Shown here: positions 1 to 7,643 of the stretch, one piece after another | How positions within the stretch are numbered: position 1 is the first letter of the stretch | Layout of the letters: each line of letters starts with the position of its first letter | Program-made: the position numbers and the translations under genes | From: Pseudomonadota bacterium | GTDB taxonomy: Bacteria > Myxococcota_A > UBA796 > SXON01 | Assembly: GCA_030684355.1 (NCBI GenBank) | Contig: JAUXTN010000248.1 | Coordinates: 62,001 to 126,000 of the forward strand | Direction: 5' to 3' | DNA length: 64,000 nt | Notes under the pieces: generated by a model | The model's input: the letters and a program-made list of their open reading frames with translations, nothing else | What the model was told of the DNA's origin: nothing | Database searches by the model: none

Positions 1-301
1 CGGCGCAGCCCGCGTCCTCGGCGGTCTGCAGGGCATCGAGATCACCCGCGGCATCGGTGCACTGGTCCTCCGCGGCCGGGAGTTCACGCGCCTCCAGGCC
101 GGAGCGCACTTCCTCCCAGTCGTTCTGGCACTGGACACGCCAATCGACCCGGGACTCGGCGCCGACCTCCTCCCAGGTGAGGCCCCACCCGGGGAGGCAC
201 TCGTCCAACCCAAGGGCCACATTGAGGCACAGCGCATTACAGGGATCCGAGGCGCACGCGGCCATGGCCGGCACCAGGATCAAAAAGAGGAGGGTGGCCA
301 A
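1..301 (-). CDS. Putative small lipoprotein, 3' end cut by the window edge
   Basis: An open minus-strand frame runs off the left edge. Its first codons give a hydrophobic leader (LLFLILVPAMAAC) followed by a Cys-rich segment with several Trp and Glu residues, as in an exported lipoprotein. The longest start is a TTG at 301, which lies inside the acceptor arm of the tRNA-Phe gene; an internal ATG at 265 would leave only three residues before the candidate lipid-carrying Cys. No clear Shine-Dalgarno is visible for either. No family recognised. The tRNA overlap makes the exact start doubtful. Confidence 0.5.
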   Translation of the reverse strand, partial: MATLLFLILVPAMAACASDPCNALCLNVALGLDECLPGWGLTWEEVGAESRVDWRVQCQNDWEEVRSGLEARELPAAEDQCTDAAGDLDALQTAEDAGCA

Positions 302-367
302 GGACGGAGTTGAACCGCCGACACGGGGATTTTCAGTCCCCTGCTCTACCAACTGAGCTACTTGGCC
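295..367 (-). tRNA. tRNA-Phe (GAA)
   Basis: Read on the minus strand, 73 nt fold as a canonical tRNA. The acceptor arms GGCCAAG/CTTGGCC pair perfectly, the D-arm carries AGCTCAGTTGGTAGAGC, the anticodon loop is CTGAAAA with anticodon GAA, and the T-arm has GTTCAAC. The discriminator is A and CCA is not encoded (ACCC follows). Its 3' end overlaps the possible TTG start of the next lipoprotein frame. Confidence 0.95.
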
Positions 368-470
368 AAGAAGACCGCCAGACGACATACCGCCCTGCGG
401 GACGCACCCTATTATGTTGCGGAGCTGCCGGCGTCAAGGGTTGGCGGGCGCCCGAATGCTGGTTTGCTCT

Positions 471-743
471 TCACGCGCCAGGATCGAGACGCACGGTCAC
501 ATCCACGACCACCCGGGCCTGGCAGCCCAGCCGTTGGTCCGGAGCGTCGAGGAAGGGCTCCTCCACGTCCTCCACCGGCGACAGGGTGCCTGCGATTACG
601 CGGACCCGGCAGGAGTTGCACGCGGCGAAGCCGCCACACGCGGTCTCCATGGGGAGACCATGGGCGTCACACACCTCCAGCAGGGTCGACCCTACGGCGG
701 CCTCGACCACCCGTTCCAGGTCGGCAAACTCCACCCGCGCCAC
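471..743 (-). CDS. [2Fe-2S] ferredoxin
   Basis: A 90-residue plant/adrenodoxin-type ferredoxin, a soluble one-electron carrier. The cluster ligands are visible as Cys36, Cys42 and Cys45 (ACGGFAACNSC) plus Cys74 (LGC), matching the C-x5-C-x2-C...C pattern. Start is GTG at 743, only 12 nt after the IscA-like gene, so both are probably one transcript. Pairing with an A-type Fe-S carrier suggests a role in cluster assembly like ISC ferredoxin, but no iscS, iscU or hscAB is in view, so the partner enzyme is unknown. Confidence 0.85.
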   Translation of the reverse strand: MARVEFADLERVVEAAVGSTLLEVCDAHGLPMETACGGFAACNSCRVRVIAGTLSPVEDVEEPFLDAPDQRLGCQARVVVDVTVRLDPGA

Positions 744-755
744 GAAGCCCCCGTG

Positions 756-1139
756 CTAAACGTCGAAACTCGAACCGCAGCCGCACTGCCGCTTCACGTT
801 CGGGTTCTTGATCTGGAAGCCGGCGCCGATGAGGGTGTCGGAGTAGTCGATCGTCGAGCCGCGCAGGTACTCGATGTGCAGCGGATTCATGAAGACGCGC
901 ACGCCGTCGAACTCGAAGACCTCGTCCTCGGCCTGCGGAGCCTCTTCGAACTCCATCAGGTAGCTGTAGCCCGAGCATCCCCCGCCCTGGAGCCCGTAGC
1001 GCAGGCCGAACCCGGGCATGTCGTTCTCGGCGAGCAGGCGCTTGATGTGGGCGATGGCGTTGGCTTCGAGGACGACCGCGGGCAGGTCCTTCGAGGCGGC
1101 GACGTCGACCTTGGTGTTGCCGATGGTGATGGCTTCCAT
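756..1139 (-). CDS. A-type Fe-S cluster carrier (IscA/ErpA family)
   Basis: HesB/IscA-fold protein of 127 residues that would accept and deliver Fe-S clusters. The three family cysteines are present: one in QGGGCSGYSY and two in the C-terminal CGCGSSF. The frame stays open to 1196, but the ATG at 1139 is preceded by AGGAG at 5-6 nt (about 1146-1150), which fixes the start there. It is followed by the 2Fe-2S ferredoxin at 743. A strong hairpin sits upstream (1172-1201). IscA, ErpA and SufA cannot be told apart here. Confidence 0.88.
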   Translation of the reverse strand: MEAITIGNTKVDVAASKDLPAVVLEANAIAHIKRLLAENDMPGFGLRYGLQGGGCSGYSYLMEFEEAPQAEDEVFEFDGVRVFMNPLHIEYLRGSTIDYSDTLIGAGFQIKNPNVKRQCGCGSSFDV

Positions 1140-1171
1140 GTGGGCTCCTGTATGGGGATCAGTCTGGTCGG

Positions 1172-1201
1172 AAACGAGCGTGTTGTCTGTAAGCACGCTC
1201 G
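1172..1201 (-). terminator. Hairpin with short T run before the IscA-like gene
   Basis: On the minus strand CGAGCGTG and CACGCTCG form a perfect 8-bp stem around an 11-nt loop, directly followed by TTTCC. It lies 64 nt past the MazG-like stop and 33 nt before the IscA-like start. It can end the long upstream operon or act as an attenuator for the Fe-S pair. The T run is only three long. Confidence 0.5.
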
Positions 1202-1264
1202 CAGCGTTCGACGATGGGGCCGGGCCAGCGCAGGCCGTGCGCGGCGTCCAACGAGCGCCCGGAC

Positions 1265-1597
1265 CTACCCGAAGCGCCCGGCGTCCCGGATGCGGTACTT
1301 CTCGAGCGTCTGGCTCAGGGCGTCATCGAGGTCGATGCCCTGCTGGTTGGCCATGCACACGAGGATGAACAGCACGTCGGCCAGCTCGAGCGCGAGATCC
1401 GCCTCCCCTTCGCTCGCCTTCTTCTTCTTGGCGCCGAAGCGGTGGTTGTACTCCCGGGCGACTTCGCCGGTCTCCTCCGTCAAGCGCGCGAGCATGGACA
1501 ACTCAGGCCAATAGCCGCCGTTGTTCGCGATCCACGTGTCGACGCGCGCCTGGATGTCCCGCAGCGTGAGGGGCGACGCCCCGGTCGGCTCCGACAC
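1265..1597 (-). CDS. MazG-like nucleotide pyrophosphohydrolase
   Basis: A 110-residue all-alpha NTP pyrophosphatase of the MazG/dCTPase type. The metal-binding pattern is visible: EETGE in the second helix and ELADVL (ExxD) after a Lys-rich insertion, AKKKK. Family members hydrolyse (d)NTPs to NMP and PPi and often clean non-canonical nucleotides; the substrate here is unknown. The GTG start at 1597 sits 2 nt after the nusB stop, making it the last gene of the rib-nusB operon. Length fits the short single-domain type rather than two-domain MazG. Confidence 0.85.
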   Translation of the reverse strand: MSEPTGASPLTLRDIQARVDTWIANNGGYWPELSMLARLTEETGEVAREYNHRFGAKKKKASEGEADLALELADVLFILVCMANQQGIDLDDALSQTLEKYRIRDAGRFG

Positions 1598-1599
1598 GC

Positions 1600-2058
1600 T
1601 CAGGACCGCCGGGGACGACGGCCCCCGCGCCCGGCGTCGGCAGCGATGCGGTCCAGGATGCCGTTCACGAAGGCCCGGGACTCGGCCCCGCCGAAGCGCT
1701 TCGCGAGCTCGATGGCCTCGTTGATGCTGACGGAGGCCGGGATGTCCGCGCGGGACACGATCTCGTGCGCTCCGACGCGGAGGATGTTTCGGTCCACCAT
1801 GGGCATGCGGGGCAGGCGCCAGTGCAGGCTCGCGGCCTCGATGCGGGTGTCGATGGCCTCCCGCCCCTCCAACACACCGCGTACCAGCTCCTGGGCGAAC
1901 TCCATCTCCTCGTGGGAGATGGGCTCACTCACCTCGTCCTCGTCATCCAGGCGTCCGGCCCACAGGCCAGATAAAGCCGCAGCCCCGCTCCCGCCGCCGA
2001 GATCGACCGCGTAGAGCGCCTGCAGCGCGAATTCCCGTGCTCGGCGCCGACCGACCAT
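1600..2058 (-). CDS. nusB: Transcription antitermination factor NusB
   Basis: 152 residues, the usual NusB length. The family N-terminus MVGRRRAREFALQALY and the C-terminal ASVSINEAIELAKRFGG...FVNGILD stretch are both present. NusB binds boxA RNA with NusE/S10 in rRNA antitermination. The ATG at 2058 shares its A with the ribH stop (TGATG), so translation is coupled. The frame continues open far upstream through ribH, but that part has shadow composition. ribH-nusB adjacency is a classic arrangement. Confidence 0.96.
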   Translation of the reverse strand: MVGRRRAREFALQALYAVDLGGGSGAAALSGLWAGRLDDEDEVSEPISHEEMEFAQELVRGVLEGREAIDTRIEAASLHWRLPRMPMVDRNILRVGAHEIVSRADIPASVSINEAIELAKRFGGAESRAFVNGILDRIAADAGRGGRRPRRS

Positions 2059-2528
2059 CAGTTCGCCAGCACGCGAAGCAGGTTCACCATTTCCACCGCC
2101 GACATGGCCGCCTCGGCCCCCTTGTTCCCCATCTTCGTTCCGGCCCGTTCGATGGCCTGCTCGATGCTGTCGGTAGTAAGCACACCGAAGATCACGGGCA
2201 CACCGGTCGACCAGGACGCCGAGGCGACGCCCTTGGCGGCCTCCCCCGCGACGTAGTCGAAGTGGGGGGTTCCGCCGCGGATCACGCAGCCGAGGGCGAT
2301 GACGGCGTCGTACTTGCCGGAGGCGGCGAGCTTCTGGCACACGAGCGGGAGCTCGTATGCGCCAGGGACCCACACCACGGGAAGCTCGGCGGTGTCGACC
2401 CCGTGACGGGCGAGCGCGTGCAGCGCCCCGTCCACGAGGCGAGACGTGATGAAGTCGTTGAACCGGGCGGCCACGATGGCGTAGCGACCGGAAACGTCGA
2501 GGAGATTGCCTTCGACGGTACGGGGCAC
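2058..2528 (-). CDS. ribH: 6,7-dimethyl-8-ribityllumazine synthase
   Basis: 156-residue lumazine synthase, the penultimate riboflavin step joining the RibB product (DHBP) with the RibD product; it assembles into 60-mer or pentameric shells. Visible signatures are ARFNDFIT near residue 20, VPGAYELP, the GCVIRGGTPHFDYV segment with the catalytic His, and FGVLTTDS. The GTG start at 2528 has GGAG 5 nt upstream. It overlaps nusB by one base. Confidence 0.96.
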   Translation of the reverse strand: MPRTVEGNLLDVSGRYAIVAARFNDFITSRLVDGALHALARHGVDTAELPVVWVPGAYELPLVCQKLAASGKYDAVIALGCVIRGGTPHFDYVAGEAAKGVASASWSTGVPVIFGVLTTDSIEQAIERAGTKMGNKGAEAAMSAVEMVNLLRVLAN

Positions 2529-2543
2529 GAGGACTCCGAGGGC

Positions 2544-3746
2544 TCAGCGCTCGAGCAGGTGACCGAGCTGTTGACGCCTTGATTCGAGGAACGCACTTCT
2601 ATCCGGGCGCGGCTCGGCACGGAGCGGGATTCGCTCGACCACCCGCAGGCCGAAGCCCTCGAGGCCCACGATCTTCCTGGGATTGTTCGTGAGCAGGCGG
2701 AGCTCGCGAACCCCGAGGTCTACCAGGATCTGGGCCCCCGTCCCGAGCGCGCGGAGCTTGTCGCCCTCGCCGGCCGGGGACGCGTCGGGCACGAGGTGCT
2801 CGCGGAGCCGTGCGACGAACGCCGCGGGGGTCGGGCCGCCGTCGATGTTGAGGTAGAGCAGGACGCCCCGCCCCTCGGCGGTGATGTGGCCGAGGGCCGC
2901 GCGGAGCTGCTCGCTCGAGTCGGACGTGAGCACCCGGAACACGTCCACCGGGCCCGTGCTGGACTGGATCCGCGCGAGGACCGGGCCGCCGGCGAGGTCC
3001 CCGACGGAGAGCGCCAGGTGGAGACCGCCCGCGGTGTCCTGGAATACGGTGGCCTTCAGCTCGCCGAACTCCTCGGTCGGCATCGGCGTGTCGAGGACAC
3101 GCCGGACGAGCCGCTCGTTGCGGAGCCGCCACCGCACGAGGTCCGCGACGGTGACGATGTGGAGGCGGTGGGTGGCCGAGAAGCGCTCGAGGTCCGAGAG
3201 GCGCGCCATCGTGCCGTCGTCGTTCATGATCTCGCAGATCACGCCCGAGGGGGGCAGGCCGGCGAGCCGGGCGAGATCGACGGATCCCTCCGTCTGCCCC
3301 GTGCGCACGAGCACGCCGCCGTCCCGCGCCCGGAGCGGGAAGACGTGCCCCGGCGAGATGAGGTCGTTCGGTCCCATCGCGGGATCGATCGCGACGAGCG
3401 TGGTGTGGGCGCGATCCGCGGCGGAGATGCCGGTGGAGACGCCCTCGCGCGCCTCGATCGAGACGGTGAAGGCCGTCGCGAACGGAGACTTGTTGTTCGT
3501 CGCCATCATCGGGAGGTTCAGCTCCGCCACCCGCTCTTCGGTGAGCGTGAGACAGATGAGCCCACGGCCATGCTTGGCCATGAAGTTGATCGCCTCGGGG
3601 GTGACCTTCGCGGCCGCCATCGTGAGATCGCCCTCGTTCTCGCGATCCTCGTCGTCGACGAGGATCACCATCCGCCCGGCCTGGATGTCCTCGATGGCGG
3701 TCTGCACGCGGCGCTCGGGGTCCGGCGCCATCACTTCGAATTCCAT
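2544..3746 (-). CDS. ribBX: DHBP synthase fused to a degenerate GTP cyclohydrolase II domain (RibBX type)
   Basis: 400 residues. Residues 5-205 are 3,4-dihydroxy-2-butanone-4-phosphate synthase, with the acidic loop DDEDRENEGD at 31-40, GHVFPL and CEIMNDDGTMA; the usual GHTEA reads GQTEG. Residues 228-378 align with GTP cyclohydrolase II up to TNNPRK and GLEGFGL, but the zinc site SECLTGD...RCDCGEQL reads SSTGPVD...SDSSEQL (about 262-281), so all three Cys are gone, and the GHEGRGIG catalytic loop is replaced. This matches RibBX proteins described in Proteobacteria, whose X domain lacks RibA activity. ATG at 3746 follows GGGAG by 5 nt; a GTG at 3752 overlapping the ribE stop is the alternative. 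Confidence 0.9.
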   Translation of the reverse strand: MEFEVMAPDPERRVQTAIEDIQAGRMVILVDDEDRENEGDLTMAAAKVTPEAINFMAKHGRGLICLTLTEERVAELNLPMMATNNKSPFATAFTVSIEAREGVSTGISAADRAHTTLVAIDPAMGPNDLISPGHVFPLRARDGGVLVRTGQTEGSVDLARLAGLPPSGVICEIMNDDGTMARLSDLERFSATHRLHIVTVADLVRWRLRNERLVRRVLDTPMPTEEFGELKATVFQDTAGGLHLALSVGDLAGGPVLARIQSSTGPVDVFRVLTSDSSEQLRAALGHITAEGRGVLLYLNIDGGPTPAAFVARLREHLVPDASPAGEGDKLRALGTGAQILVDLGVRELRLLTNNPRKIVGLEGFGLRVVERIPLRAEPRPDRSAFLESRRQQLGHLLER

Positions 3747-3748
3747 CC

Positions 3749-4384
3749 TCACTCCCGGGTGAAGCCCGCCGCACGGAGCAGCGGGAGATCCACGCCGCCC
3801 CCGCGTGCGCCCAGGAGGCGCTCGACGTACTTGGCGAGGATGTCAACTTCCAGATTGACCGGGTGCCCCGTGCGGAACGCGCCGAGGTTGGTCATCTGGA
3901 GCGTGTGCGGAACGATCCCTACATGAAAGCCCGAACGGTCTATCCCATTCACCGTTAGGCTGACGCCATCGATGCAGACGCTGCCCTTCTCCACGAGGTA
4001 CCTGGAGAGTTCGGCCGGCACATCCACGTCGATGCGGGTCCATTGTGGCCCCGGCGTGACCGCGCGTACGCGCCCGACACCATCCACGTGGCCTTGCACG
4101 ATGTGACCGCCCAGGCGGTCGCCCACCCGCATGGCCCGTTCCAGGTGGAGGACGCGGCCCGGCGCGACGTCCGCGAAGGTGGTGCGGCGGAGTGTCTCCT
4201 CCCCGGCGGTCACCTGGAACGCCCCGAGCTCGAAGGCCTCGACGGTGAGGCAGACGCCGTCGCAGGCGATCGACTCCCCGAGGACGAACGCCTCGAGCGG
4301 CGCGGCGATCCACAACACCTTGCCGCCCCCGTGCGCGGTGACGCTGCGGACGGTGCCGCGCGCCTCGACCAGACCGGTGAACAT
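3749..4384 (-). CDS. ribE: Riboflavin synthase, alpha subunit
   Basis: 211 residues forming two tandem lumazine-binding beta-barrels. The N-terminal barrel begins MFTGLVEARG and contains SIACDGVCLTV; the second repeats the motif as GSVCIDGVSLTVN. It dismutates two 6,7-dimethyl-8-ribityllumazine molecules to riboflavin. The ATG at 4384 overlaps the last base of the ribD stop, and its own stop abuts the RibBX start, so it sits in the centre of the coupled rib operon. Confidence 0.96.
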   Translation of the reverse strand: MFTGLVEARGTVRSVTAHGGGKVLWIAAPLEAFVLGESIACDGVCLTVEAFELGAFQVTAGEETLRRTTFADVAPGRVLHLERAMRVGDRLGGHIVQGHVDGVGRVRAVTPGPQWTRIDVDVPAELSRYLVEKGSVCIDGVSLTVNGIDRSGFHVGIVPHTLQMTNLGAFRTGHPVNLEVDILAKYVERLLGARGGGVDLPLLRAAGFTRE

Positions 4385-5445
4385 CAGCCCTCCCCGCGCT
4401 CGAGCGCGATGTGCAGGTCATCTCCGACGGGCTCGCTCGACACGAACCGGAACGCGGGTGCGTCCGCGAGGCTGAACCCCGGGCCGGACGCGAACCCTGG
4501 CCCCCCGGCGAGCACGCGCCCGTTCATGAAGAGCTCGATCCGGTCGACGAGATCGGCGCCGAGGAGCGCCCGGTGCACGGTGCCTCCGCCCTCGACGAGC
4601 AGGTGGTGGTGTCCCCGCGCCACGATCGCGCGCAGCGCGGCCTCGAGGTTTACCCCGCCCGGGCCGACCGGCAGTCGGACGATGTCCGCGGGGAGATCGA
4701 CGAGGGGCGCGTCCTCTCCGCAGAGGATCAACGGCCGACGGCCCGCGTGCAGCACCCGGGCGTCCGGAGGCGTGCGGAGGCGGCTGTCGAGGATGACCGG
4801 CACCGCGTTCCGACCCGTCGGGAGCCGCGTGTCGAGCGCGCAGTCGTCCGCGAGGACCGTCCCGATGCCGACCATCACGGCATCGTGGGTGTTCCGCAGG
4901 CCATGCGCCCGCTCCCGTGCCGCGGGCCCGGTGATCCAGCGGCTCTCGCCGAGCTCGGACGCGATCCGCCCGTCCAACGAGATGCCGGCCTTCAGCGTCA
5001 CCTCGGGGAGGCCGCGCGTGACCGCCTTCAGGAAGCCGCGGTTGAGGCGCTGGCACTCCTGCTCGCGGACCCCCACCACGACCTCGATCCCCGCGTCGCG
5101 GAGCGTCCGGATGCCGCGCCCGGAGACGAGCGGGAAGGGGTCCACGGTCCCGATGACGACGCGGCGGATGCCGCTCTTGACGATGGCGTCCGTGCAGGGG
5201 GGCGTGCGGCCCCAGTGACAGCAGGGCTCCAGGACCACGTACATCGTGGCACCCTCGGCGCGGCCGCCGATCCGCTTGAGCGCGTGCGGCTCGGCGTGGT
5301 CCTCGCCCGGCGGTTGGGTCCACCCTTCCGCGAGGACGAGACCCTCCCGCACGACGACGGCGCCCACCATGGGGTTCGGAGACGTGCGCCCCGCTGCCCG
5401 TCGCGCGACGTCCAGCGCGTGTCCCATCCCCCGCCAGTCGGTCAC
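4384..5445 (-). CDS. ribD: Bifunctional pyrimidine deaminase/reductase
   Basis: 353 residues. The N-terminal cytidine-deaminase-like domain (about 1-145) has TSPNPMVGAV, the zinc ligand and proton shuttle His50-Ala-Glu52, and the ligands Cys75 and Cys84 (PCCHWGRTPPC). The C-terminal domain (about 150-350) is the NADPH-dependent reductase with ISLDGRIA and GGGTVHRALL. It converts the GTP cyclohydrolase product to 5-amino-6-ribitylaminouracil phosphate. The GTG at 5445 overlaps the nrdR stop by 4 nt with GGAG 5 nt upstream; the longer open frame to 5808 is nrdR in another frame. Confidence 0.95.
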   Translation of the reverse strand: MTDWRGMGHALDVARRAAGRTSPNPMVGAVVVREGLVLAEGWTQPPGEDHAEPHALKRIGGRAEGATMYVVLEPCCHWGRTPPCTDAIVKSGIRRVVIGTVDPFPLVSGRGIRTLRDAGIEVVVGVREQECQRLNRGFLKAVTRGLPEVTLKAGISLDGRIASELGESRWITGPAARERAHGLRNTHDAVMVGIGTVLADDCALDTRLPTGRNAVPVILDSRLRTPPDARVLHAGRRPLILCGEDAPLVDLPADIVRLPVGPGGVNLEAALRAIVARGHHHLLVEGGGTVHRALLGADLVDRIELFMNGRVLAGGPGFASGPGFSLADAPAFRFVSSEPVGDDLHIALERGEG

Positions 5446-5891
5446 CGCCGCTCCAGCACCGGCCGGAGGACCTCCAGGAAGTCCTCCGGGCTGCCGACCG
5501 CATGGTAGACCGACGCGAACCGCAGGTACGCGACGTGATCGAGGGCCTGCAGTTCGCGCAGCGCCATCGCGCCCAGGTCGGCGGTCGAGAGATCGCGGTC
5601 CGGCCGCTTCGCCAACTCGCGTTCGACCTGCGAGATCAACGAGTCGAGCTGCTCCTCCGTGACCGGCCGCTTGCGACACGCGAGGCGCAACCCCGCGAGC
5701 AGCTTCTCCCGGTTGAAGACCTGGCGCCGCCCGTCTCGCTTGACCAGGGTCGGCAGGCGGAACTCGACGCGTTCGAAGGTGGTGAATCGAGCACCGCACG
5801 CGAGGCACTCACGACGGCGACGCGTGCAATCACCGGCGTCACGGGAGTCGACGACCTTGGTGTCTTCGTGCTGGCAGGCCGGGCACATCAT
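5442..5891 (-). CDS. nrdR: Transcriptional repressor NrdR
   Basis: 149 residues, the standard size. It starts with a zinc ribbon (CPAC at 3-6 and CLAC at 29-32) followed by an ATP-cone domain (about 47-137, LVKRDGRRQVFNREKL). NrdR senses dATP/ATP and represses ribonucleotide reductase genes. Position between glyA and ribD is a common bacterial arrangement. Start may be either of two adjacent ATGs. Overlaps ribD by 4 nt. Confidence 0.96.
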   Translation of the reverse strand: MMCPACQHEDTKVVDSRDAGDCTRRRRECLACGARFTTFERVEFRLPTLVKRDGRRQVFNREKLLAGLRLACRKRPVTEEQLDSLISQVERELAKRPDRDLSTADLGAMALRELQALDHVAYLRFASVYHAVGSPEDFLEVLRPVLERR

Positions 5892-5965
5892 CGGGGAATG
5901 TCTCTCCTACCCTTCCCCGTGGACGTGAACCCGAAACAAGGCCCGCCGGAGCGAAGGGCGCTCCG

Positions 5966-7198
5966 CTACGCGGGCACGGGGTGGCGGGCACACAGGGCGT
6001 GCACTTCGGCGCGGACGGCGTCCAAGCGGCTGGGGGCTTCCCGGTTGTCGAGGGCGTCTGCGATGAGGTCCGCCACGCGCCCGGCGTCCTCGGTGCCAAG
6101 CCCGCGCGTGGTCATCGCGGGCGTGCCGACGCGGATGCCGCTCGTGACGAACGGGCTGCGTTTCTCGTTCGGGACGGTGTTCTTGTTCACCGTGATGCCG
6201 ACCTGTCCCAGCACAGCCTCGGCGTCCTTGCCGCTGTAGGGGGCGTCCGACAGGTCGATGAGCATGAGGTGGTTGTCGGTCCCGCCGCTGACGAGGCGGA
6301 ATCCGCGCTCCGTGAGGCGCGTCGCCATCGCCTGTGCGTTCGCGAGCACCTGGCGCTGGTAGACGGTGAAGGAGGGGTCCAACGCTTCACGGAAGGCGAC
6401 GGCCTTGGCCGCGATCACGTGCATGAGCGGCCCGCCCTGGGTGCCCGGGAACACCGCGGAGTTGAGGCCCTTCATGAGGTCCGCGCGCGCGAACGCCATG
6501 CCGCCGCGGGGACCGCGGAGGGTCTTGTGGGTGGTGGTCGTGACGTAGTCGCAGTGGCCGAACGGCGTGGGGTGCAGGCCCGTCGCGACGAGGCCGGCCA
6601 CGTGGGCGATGTCGGCCACGAGGATGGCGCCCACCTCGTCCGCGATGGAGCGGAACGCCGCCCAATCCCAGTGGCGGGGGTACGCGCTCGCGCCCGTCAT
6701 GATGAGCCGCGGACGCTCGCGCTGGGCGATCTCCCGCACCTGGTCGAGGTCGATCCGGCCGCCGTCGTCCACCTTGTAGTGCACGGCCCGGTAGAGCTTG
6801 CCGCTGGAGTTGGCGGGCGAGCCGTGGGTGAGGTGGCCGCCGTTCGAGAGGTCGAGGCCGAGGATCGTCTCCCCCGCCTTCAACGCCGCGAGGTAGACCG
6901 CCGCGTTGGCCTGGGCGCCGGAGTGGGGCTGGACGTTGACGCCCTCGCTCCCGCTGAAGAGCGCGATGGCGCGGGTGCGCGCGATCTCCTCGACGACGTC
7001 GACGTGCTGGCAGCCGCCGTAGTAGCGCTTTCCCGGGAGGCCCTCGGCGTACTTGTTGGTGAGCACGGAGCCCATGGCCTCCAGCACGTCGGCGGAGACG
7101 TAGTTCTCCGAGGCGATGAGCTCGAGCTCCTCCTGCTGGCGGAAGCGCTCGGCCTCCATCGCCTGGAAGATCTCCGGGTCCTGTCGTGCGATGCTCAT
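5966..7198 (-). CDS. glyA: Serine hydroxymethyltransferase
   Basis: 410 residues, PLP enzyme interconverting serine and glycine with transfer of a one-carbon unit to tetrahydrofolate. Signatures include ELIASENYVS, NKYAEGLPGKRYYGG and the Schiff-base lysine Lys225 in TTTTHKTLRGPRGG. The ATG at 7198 overlaps the rpiB stop by 4 nt (ATGA). The open frame upstream to 7450 is not coding in this frame. A 74-nt gap separates its stop from nrdR. Confidence 0.97.
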   Translation of the reverse strand: MSIARQDPEIFQAMEAERFRQQEELELIASENYVSADVLEAMGSVLTNKYAEGLPGKRYYGGCQHVDVVEEIARTRAIALFSGSEGVNVQPHSGAQANAAVYLAALKAGETILGLDLSNGGHLTHGSPANSSGKLYRAVHYKVDDGGRIDLDQVREIAQRERPRLIMTGASAYPRHWDWAAFRSIADEVGAILVADIAHVAGLVATGLHPTPFGHCDYVTTTTHKTLRGPRGGMAFARADLMKGLNSAVFPGTQGGPLMHVIAAKAVAFREALDPSFTVYQRQVLANAQAMATRLTERGFRLVSGGTDNHLMLIDLSDAPYSGKDAEAVLGQVGITVNKNTVPNEKRSPFVTSGIRVGTPAMTTRGLGTEDAGRVADLIADALDNREAPSRLDAVRAEVHALCARHPVPA

Positions 7199-7641
7199 GG
7201 CTTCCCCCCTTCGTTCCCCATCATCTTCGCTACGCGCCCCGCGTGCCGCCCGCCCTCGAACGGAACGCTGAGGAAGGCGTCCACGATGTCCTCGGCGAGC
7301 CCGGCACCGACGACGCGCTGCCCGAGACAGAGCACGTTGGCGTCGTTGTGGGCGCGAGTGGACCGGGCGCTGAAGGTATCGGCCACGACCGCAGCGCGGA
7401 TGCCGGGGATCCGGTTGGCGGTCATCGCCATGCCCTGACCCGTGCCGCACACGAGGAGCCCCCGCTCGGCCTGCCCTTCGGCCACGGCGTGCCCGACGGC
7501 CACGGCGTAGTCCGGGTAGTCACACGAGGCGGCCGTGGTCGTGCCGACATCGGTGACCTCGTGCCCCTGGGCGCGGAGCCGGGCGACGAGATGGTCCTTG
7601 AGCGCGAGGCCCGCATGATCGGAGCCTGCCACGATGCGCAT
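7195..7641 (-). CDS. rpiB: Ribose-5-phosphate isomerase B
   Basis: 148-residue LacA/RpiB-family sugar isomerase, interconverting ribulose-5- and ribose-5-phosphate. Signatures are GSDHAG at residues 6-11, the catalytic Cys65 in VCGTGQGM, and the SARSTRAHNDANVL segment. Two ATGs (7647 and 7641) are possible: the first overlaps the fabF stop by 4 nt, while the second is 7 nt after GGGAGG and gives the standard N-terminus, so 7641 is preferred. RpiB supplies ribulose-5-phosphate, the RibB substrate, within the same operon. Confidence 0.94.
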   Translation of the reverse strand: MRIVAGSDHAGLALKDHLVARLRAQGHEVTDVGTTTAASCDYPDYAVAVGHAVAEGQAERGLLVCGTGQGMAMTANRIPGIRAAVVADTFSARSTRAHNDANVLCLGQRVVGAGLAEDIVDAFLSVPFEGGRHAGRVAKMMGNEGGKP

Positions 7642-7643
7642 GA

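Noticed and set aside
2544..3746. Functional bifunctional RibBA
   Set aside because: The cyclohydrolase half lacks all zinc-binding cysteines and the catalytic loop.
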